DNA of 64,000 bases from Phycisphaeraceae bacterium. GTDB taxonomy: Bacteria > Planctomycetota > Phycisphaerae > Phycisphaerales > Phycisphaeraceae. Where the stretch lies: assembly GCA_028284155.1 (NCBI GenBank), contig JANQSF010000069.1, positions 22,406 to 86,405 on the forward strand, written 5' to 3'. Both the position numbers and the translations under genes were made by a program. The notes under the pieces are model-generated. The model was not told where the DNA came from and did not search any database. It was given only the letters and a program-made list of their open reading frames with translations. Positions 58,612 through 64,000 of the stretch are shown here, piece after piece; the first letter of the stretch is position 1; the number at the start of each line of letters is the position of its first letter.

Positions 58612-61600
58612 ATGTCCGCAACGTCACGAGCCTTCGAACGCGTCCGTTCCTTTATCCACAAAATCGCCGACCGCGGGAAGCAGAACGGCCGACGCCGCAG
58701 CCGCATGAGCCGGCGGCGAGCCGACGCCGCGATGCCGAGCTTCGGCGCGTGGGCGGGGCTGGATGTGCTCGAGCAGCGCGTGTTGCTCTCGACCCTGACG
58801 GTCAACTCGGTCGGCGACTCGATCCCGGGCGACGGGCTGGTGACGTTGCGCGAGGCGATCAACGCCGCCAACATGGACACCGCCACCGACCTGGGCGAGA
58901 CCGGCAGTGGCGCGGACGACATTGTGTTCGACGCAAGCCTGGCGGGGCAGACCATCGCCGAGGGTACCGGCTCGACCAATTTCAGCGGGACGTCGGTCTA
59001 CGCCATATTCAGTGAGATCACCATCGACGGCGCCAACGCCCCCGGTCTGACTATCTCGCAGACGGGGTCGAACCGACAGTTCTTTGTTGAACCGACCGGC
59101 GAGTTAACGTTGCAGAACCTGACCGTGTCCGGTGGCGTCGCGCAGGGCGCGAACGGTGGCACGGGCGGTGTGGCCGGTTCCGGCGGCGGCGCGGCCGGTG
59201 CGGGTGGCGCTATCTACAACAACGGCGGCCAAGTCAACGTGGTCAACAGCTTGTTCACGAATAACACCGCGACCGGCGGCAATGGCGGCGGCACGTTCAG
59301 CAACAACCAAATCGGTGGCACCGGTGGGGGTGCTAACGGTGGCGCGGCTGGCGATGACGGCCGTTTGTTTGGCGGCGGCGGTGGCGGTAGCACGCCAGGT
59401 GGCGACGGCGGCGATGGCGGCTTCGGCGCCGGCGGCGGCGGCGGCGCGGGTGGTGGCCCCGGCAACACGACCGCGGGCAATGGCGGCAATGCCTTCTCCG
59501 GTGGCGGCGACGGCAGCGACGGTCAGAATGGGACCGGCATCAGCTTCGGCAGCGGTGGCCACGGCGGCGGCGGCGCGGGCATGGGCGGCGCCATCTTCTC
59601 GAACGGTGGCGAGCTGAACATCCTCAATTCGACCTTCACAGCCAACACCGCCACGGGCGGTATCGGCGGCAGCAACGCCAACACGCCTCCGGCGGACGGT
59701 AGCGAAGGCTCGGGTGTTGGCGGCGCGATCTTCATCCTCGATGGTGAGAGTGAAATCACTCACGCGACCATCGCGGGCAACACGGCCGACGAAGGCGGGG
59801 GCGTCTTCGTCTTCGCCGACGATGACGACGCCGAAGTCACGATCACCAACACGATCATTGCAGACAGCCTCGGCGGTGGTGACGACCTGGCCAGCGATGA
59901 GGGGAACGGCAACGTTGATATCAACGAGGACTCGAACATCATCGAGTCGGACGGTGACCCCGATCCGGACTTGGGCGCGCTGGCCAACAATGGCGGGCCG
60001 ACGATGACCATGGCCATCACCATGGACAGCCCGGCCCACGATAACGCCGACGGCGGCGAGGGCGGGTTCGTTGGCACGGACCAACGCGGTTTTGCCCGGC
60101 CGGCCGGTGAGGACCCGGACATCGGCGCGTTTGAGGTGCAGGACGTTCCGCCGCCGGTCATCGGCACGCCGGGCGGCGATATCTACCTCGTCCGCATCGA
60201 CCCGACCAACAACGCCAATGTGGAGCTGTTGCAGAACAGCGTTCAGGTCTTCTCATTCCCGCTGGCCACGTTCAACTCCTTCAACGCCGGCATCATCATC
60301 AACGCCGGCGACGGAAACGATCAACTGACCGTCGACTACGTCAACGGCGACCCGGTCCCCGATGCGGGTATCGAGTTCAACGGCGAAAACCCGACCACTG
60401 GGCCGGGCGATGAATTGATTGTGACGAACTACAACGCCAACGTCGTCACCTACAACGCCACGAACAGTTCGGACGGCAACATCCAGATCGACGGCGGCCC
60501 CTTCATCTCGTTCACCGGTCTCGAGCCGGTCACGTTGCCCGGCACGGCGACAGACCTCGTGCTCAACCTCACCGGCGGGGACGACAACGCCACCCTCGTC
60601 GATGCCGGCGGCGGCCAGCAGACGCTGGTCAGCAACAACGGGTCGTTCGAGTCGCCGACGTTCAACAACCCGACCAACTCGTTGACGATCAATACGGGCA
60701 ACGGCGACGACACGATTCACGTTCTGAATACGGTTGCCGGCATTACGACCAACATCAACACCCAAGATGGTCTGGGCGATGCCATCATTGTGGGTCGAGA
60801 CGACGGTGCCGCGGCCGGTACGGGCTCATTGGCGGGTATTCTTGGTGCACTCGACACGAACGATTCGGGAGGGTTTTACAGCCTGGAGATCGACAACGGC
60901 TCCGATTCTTCCGACCGGTCGTGGGACATCGATTCGCCCGGTGCGGATACCGCGCGGGTGACGCTGCCCGGGTTCGGGGCGATCACGTACAACACGTTCA
61001 ACATTGGGCCGGCCACCATCCATGCGGGCGACGGCGACGACCTGTTCGAGGTCGACTTTGCGGGCGGCAATCCGGCCGATCCGATTTCCGAATTCAGCAC
61101 GCTCAACATCAACGCCGGCGGTCAGAACACCGGCGACGCGATCCAGCTTGACGGCGCGGGCGTCACCTTCGACCGTGTCGGGCACGTCTTTGACAACGAC
61201 AACGACGGCAGCATCGAGTTCGACCCCGGCACGGTGATCAACTACACCGGCCTCGAACCCATCGTCGACAACCTCGACGTGAACAACCGCGAGTTCACGT
61301 TCGCGTTGCCGACACAGCCGGTTGTCGGCGACATCGATCTCACCAACATCAGCGCAACGCAGACGCGCATCGAGTCGCCCGTCAACGAGCAGGTCGATTT
61401 CACGACGCCGAACACGTCGCTGACGATCAATCTGGCCGCCGGCGGCAACACGGTCAACGTGACGAGTCTGGCCGACGACTACGGCACGCCGACCAACACG
61501 ATCAACGGCGCGGTCGGTGTCGACATCGTCAACTTCGAAGTGACCGACGGCTTGGCGTCGGGCACGTCGTCACCGTGGACGGTCAATGGCAGTGGCGGGG

Positions 61601-64000
61601 ACGACATCGTCAACTTGTCACCGACGGCAATGGATTTGGACAACCTGGATGATGGCGTCGCGTTCTTCGGCGGTACGGGCAACGACACACTGAACGTCTT
61701 CGACGACTTGAACCCGGACGGCGATACCTTCGACTTCACGTCGTCCACGATCGACCGGCCCAATTGGGGCGATGAGCTGAATCCCGCCGCGATATACGAC
61801 GCTGCCGTCAATGTCGTGAACCTGAACACCGGCCCCGGCGACGACACCATCAACGTCAACAGCACTAGCGCCGCCGCGACGACGACCATCATGGGTCAGG
61901 ACGGCGACGACACGTTCAATATCGACGCCAGCCAACTCGGTGGCTCGAACTTCATGCTCGGCAACGCGAACGACGACCACTTCAACGTCAACATCACCGC
62001 GGCCGGTGGCATCACCGCGCCGCTCGACATCGAAGGTAACGGCAACGACTTCGGCCTCGGTGAGGGAAGCCGTGACGAAGTCGAGATCAATGACAACTTC
62101 GGCCTCGGCCCCGTCAATCTGAATGTCACCTACACGGGCGGTGCGCCGGACGGCAGCGAAACGACGGTCGCCGGGTTGACCAACCCGCTGACGATCGACA
62201 CGGTCGAGACCATTGACTATGACGGTGCCGGAGGTCTTGACGACATCGTGACTGTTTTCGGCACGGGCGACGACGACCTGATCACCGCCGCGCCAATCAA
62301 TGCGAACCGCGCAATCGTCTTCAACAACGATCCGGCCGACGGCAACGGCCCGTTTGACGGCCCGCCGCAGGACTTCTTCGCGCGATTCCCCGGCGTCTCC
62401 GGGGGCAGTGTGCGCCCCGACCTCGACCTGTCCGGCATCTCGAATGCCAACGGTCTGAACATCAGTGACAACGGTGTCGGCGGAGACAACGACCGCCTGT
62501 ACGTCTATGGCCAGAGCGAGGCGGCGTTGGATGACGGTAACGCGTTTAACCCGTTTGATTTCGGCAACGGCGAATTGCTGCCGGCGCTCGGCACGGGCAA
62601 CGCCTTCGACACGATCGATGTTTTTGTCGCCGACCCGAACAAGGTGCAGATCAACGGCTTCGTTGATGTCAACGTCGTCGATCTCAATCACTTTGCGCAG
62701 GCCGATCCGCTTCTGCCCGGTGTTGTGGTGAACGCCGGTGAGGAAGCCAACAGCAACTTCAGCCCCGACGCGTCCCCGAACACGTCGCAGATCGCCGACG
62801 ACATCTTCGGTACGCTCAACTTCATCACGGGTATCCACGTCAACGGTGGCAACCCGGATCAGAACAACGCGCCGCCGCTGACGGTCCTCCCGCCGGACGG
62901 CGACCGCCTCGACCTGCTGTTCCCGGGTGAGGTGAATGTCTACAGCGACAAGAGCGATCCGCCGAACGTCGCGTTCACATCGACCGACCCGAACACAGGC
63001 CAGACGAGCTTCCCGTTCACACAGAGCTCGATTGAGATTCAGGTCGCGACGCCCGGACCGGGCCAGACGGTCAACCTCATCGGCGACAACAACGACCCGG
63101 CCGTGGATCAGCCTGACAACTTCGTGGTGACGGGTGCGGACGTCGATTCACTGTTGGCCAACATCCCGTTCCAGGACGCATTCCAGCCTGACGCCGACGG
63201 CGACAACGAGTTCTTCCTCGAGATCAACGGCAGCGCGCCGATCGGCTTCCGCAACGTCGCGTTCCTCAACGGCTTCGGCGATGACCAGAACCCACCGCCG
63301 GGGACGCCCAGCGCCGGCAACGACGTCGACCGCTTCGAGATCACGCCGTGGGCGGACGACTCGCCCAACGGCTGGAACATCGACGTGAGCTTCGACGAGG
63401 GCAACCCGGGCCAGGATGCGATCGACGCGCCGGACCTCGTCGTGGTCAACGGCGTGGCGGGCGTGAGCGAAGAGTTCATCGTTCAGCCGACCGGCCCCGG
63501 TTCCGGCCAGGTCATTGTGCGCAACGCGAACGACGGTTCGATCATCTCGGTGGTCGACTACACGACGAACACGGGCCTGGAGATCAACGGCAACGACGGC
63601 TCGGCCGGCGATACCGACACGATCCTGTTGCGCGGCTCGGACGGCGTGACGACGGCGGGCACGACGGGCGACGAACGTTTCGAGATCGACCTGACGAACT
63701 CCGGCCTCGTGGGCGCTCCGCTGGTCCAGGTGTTCGACACGTTGGGCACGGCGGCCACGGGCGACGACGTCCTGCTTTATGAACTGTTCAACATCACCAA
63801 CACCGGCGCGTTGACCTTCGACGTGCTGAACATCGAAGGCGACGCCGGCAACGACATCGTGAACATCGCCGATGTCGACGGCGTGGTTGACCTGATTGTC
63901 GACGGCGGCGCTGGCAATGATGTTTTGGATGCTGAGGACTCGACGGGCGGTGTGACGTTGTTGGGTGGTTCGGGGAATGACCGTTTGATCGGCGGTTCGG
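58612..64000 (+). CDS. Large LEPR-XLL surface protein with parallel beta-helix and calcium-binding repeats, partial (C terminus beyond the window)
   Basis: 1,796 codons are visible with no stop before the window ends. GGAGA about 7 nt upstream supports the ATG at 58612. A basic N terminus carries the LEPR-XLL variant LEQRVLLS at 53-60. Next comes a segment typical of planctomycete beta-helix proteins (VNSVGDSIPGDGLVTLREAI) and pectate-lyase-like repeats with a very Gly-rich stretch (about residues 180-360). INNN/FTNNTATGG-type repeats and a choice-of-anchor end block (DPDIGAFEV) follow. From about 520 on there are many degenerate units with NAGDGNDQL- or GGDD-type motifs. The last residues show clear RTX-like nonapeptides (GGAGNDVLDAE, LLGGSGNDRLIGG), which bind calcium and often mark type I secreted proteins. 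Surface or matrix role inferred. Confidence 0.8.
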   Translation, partial: MSATSRAFERVRSFIHKIADRGKQNGRRRSRMSRRRADAAMPSFGAWAGLDVLEQRVLLSTLTVNSVGDSIPGDGLVTLREAINAANMDTATDLGETGSGADDIVFDASLAGQTIAEGTGSTNFSGTSVYAIFSEITIDGANAPGLTISQTGSNRQFFVEPTGELTLQNLTVSGGVAQGANGGTGGVAGSGGGAAGAGGAIYNNGGQVNVVNSLFTNNTATGGNGGGTFSNNQIGGTGGGANGGAAGDDGRLFGGGGGGSTPGGDGGDGGFGAGGGGGAGGGPGNTTAGNGGNAFSGGGDGSDGQNGTGISFGSGGHGGGGAGMGGAIFSNGGELNILNSTFTANTATGGIGGSNANTPPADGSEGSGVGGAIFILDGESEITHATIAGNTADEGGGVFVFADDDDAEVTITNTIIADSLGGGDDLASDEGNGNVDINEDSNIIESDGDPDPDLGALANNGGPTMTMAITMDSPAHDNADGGEGGFVGTDQRGFARPAGEDPDIGAFEVQDVPPPVIGTPGGDIYLVRIDPTNNANVELLQNSVQVFSFPLATFNSFNAGIIINAGDGNDQLTVDYVNGDPVPDAGIEFNGENPTTGPGDELIVTNYNANVVTYNATNSSDGNIQIDGGPFISFTGLEPVTLPGTATDLVLNLTGGDDNATLVDAGGGQQTLVSNNGSFESPTFNNPTNSLTINTGNGDDTIHVLNTVAGITTNINTQDGLGDAIIVGRDDGAAAGTGSLAGILGALDTNDSGGFYSLEIDNGSDSSDRSWDIDSPGADTARVTLPGFGAITYNTFNIGPATIHAGDGDDLFEVDFAGGNPADPISEFSTLNINAGGQNTGDAIQLDGAGVTFDRVGHVFDNDNDGSIEFDPGTVINYTGLEPIVDNLDVNNREFTFALPTQPVVGDIDLTNISATQTRIESPVNEQVDFTTPNTSLTINLAAGGNTVNVTSLADDYGTPTNTINGAVGVDIVNFEVTDGLASGTSSPWTVNGSGGDDIVNLSPTAMDLDNLDDGVAFFGGTGNDTLNVFDDLNPDGDTFDFTSSTIDRPNWGDELNPAAIYDAAVNVVNLNTGPGDDTINVNSTSAAATTTIMGQDGDDTFNIDASQLGGSNFMLGNANDDHFNVNITAAGGITAPLDIEGNGNDFGLGEGSRDEVEINDNFGLGPVNLNVTYTGGAPDGSETTVAGLTNPLTIDTVETIDYDGAGGLDDIVTVFGTGDDDLITAAPINANRAIVFNNDPADGNGPFDGPPQDFFARFPGVSGGSVRPDLDLSGISNANGLNISDNGVGGDNDRLYVYGQSEAALDDGNAFNPFDFGNGELLPALGTGNAFDTIDVFVADPNKVQINGFVDVNVVDLNHFAQADPLLPGVVVNAGEEANSNFSPDASPNTSQIADDIFGTLNFITGIHVNGGNPDQNNAPPLTVLPPDGDRLDLLFPGEVNVYSDKSDPPNVAFTSTDPNTGQTSFPFTQSSIEIQVATPGPGQTVNLIGDNNDPAVDQPDNFVVTGADVDSLLANIPFQDAFQPDADGDNEFFLEINGSAPIGFRNVAFLNGFGDDQNPPPGTPSAGNDVDRFEITPWADDSPNGWNIDVSFDEGNPGQDAIDAPDLVVVNGVAGVSEEFIVQPTGPGSGQVIVRNANDGSIISVVDYTTNTGLEINGNDGSAGDTDTILLRGSDGVTTAGTTGDERFEIDLTNSGLVGAPLVQVFDTLGTAATGDDVLLYELFNITNTGALTFDVLNIEGDAGNDIVNIADVDGVVDLIVDGGAGNDVLDAEDSTGGVTLLGGSGNDRLIGGS

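Noticed and set aside
61618..62838. 406-codon minus-strand open frame
   Set aside because: Antisense to the LEPR-XLL/RTX gene that is clearly coding on the plus strand.

Overview
The window looks like a chromosome segment from a planctomycete (Planctomycetota; Phycisphaerae is possible but not proven). The support is: three proteins with the planctomycete LEPR-XLL motif near the N terminus (genes at 9484, 52433 and 58612), an ECF-like sigma factor followed by a Ser/Thr kinase fused to WD40 repeats, several secreted sulfatases, a Tat-exported Gfo/Idh/MocA oxidoreductase, PPC, HEAT and c-type cytochrome exported proteins, and a generally high GC content.

Layout. 0-1.3 kb: two overlapping lipoprotein genes on the minus strand, one cut by the window edge. 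1.3-2.2 kb: a decayed IS3-type transposase fragment. 2.2-7.4 kb: sigma factor, giant Ser/Thr kinase, a small cysteine-rich protein facing it, and an exported protein with a PEP-CTERM-like tail. 7.4-9.5 kb: a gene-poor stretch with a series of strong RNA hairpins, a single-domain globin gene, and a good sigma70-like promoter. 9.5-28.7 kb: the centre of the window, a polymorphic-toxin-like locus. It holds a 5,832-residue LEPR-XLL/golvesin/Calx-beta/PKD/delta-60/FN3/RHS protein ending in the first part of a HINT autoprotease domain. A separate gene follows with its own ribosome-binding site and membrane anchor, carrying the rest of HINT plus an unrecognised C-terminal domain. A small immunity candidate starts 3 nt later. 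GC content drops exactly at the HINT/toxin boundary.

28.7-33.2 kb: a glycosyltransferase-like gene, a zinc-ribbon/HEAT-type membrane protein, and a non-coding stretch with a tRNA 5' half and a possible IS3 end. 33.2-39.9 kb: a compact signalling operon (ABC-type periplasmic binding protein, outer-membrane-like protein, hybrid histidine kinase with two receiver domains, CheY-like regulator, receiver-PP2C phosphatase). 39.9-52.2 kb: polysaccharide/sulfate-ester catabolism and related exported enzymes (Gfo/Idh/MocA oxidoreductase, three sulfatases, HEAT protein, amidase, PPC protein, PQQ-type sugar dehydrogenase). 52.2-64 kb: two more LEPR-XLL surface proteins, the second running off the right edge, and a di-heme-motif protein with a beta-propeller-like part (possibly HzsA-related). 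Intergenic gaps between 46 and 54.4 kb hold REP-like palindromes of at least three sequence types.

The clearest candidate for something undescribed is the HINT domain split between two genes, with the catalytic Cys on the giant RHS protein and the Asn-Cys junction on a membrane-anchored toxin carrier. No rRNA, complete tRNA or CRISPR array was seen. All functions are read from sequence patterns without database searches.
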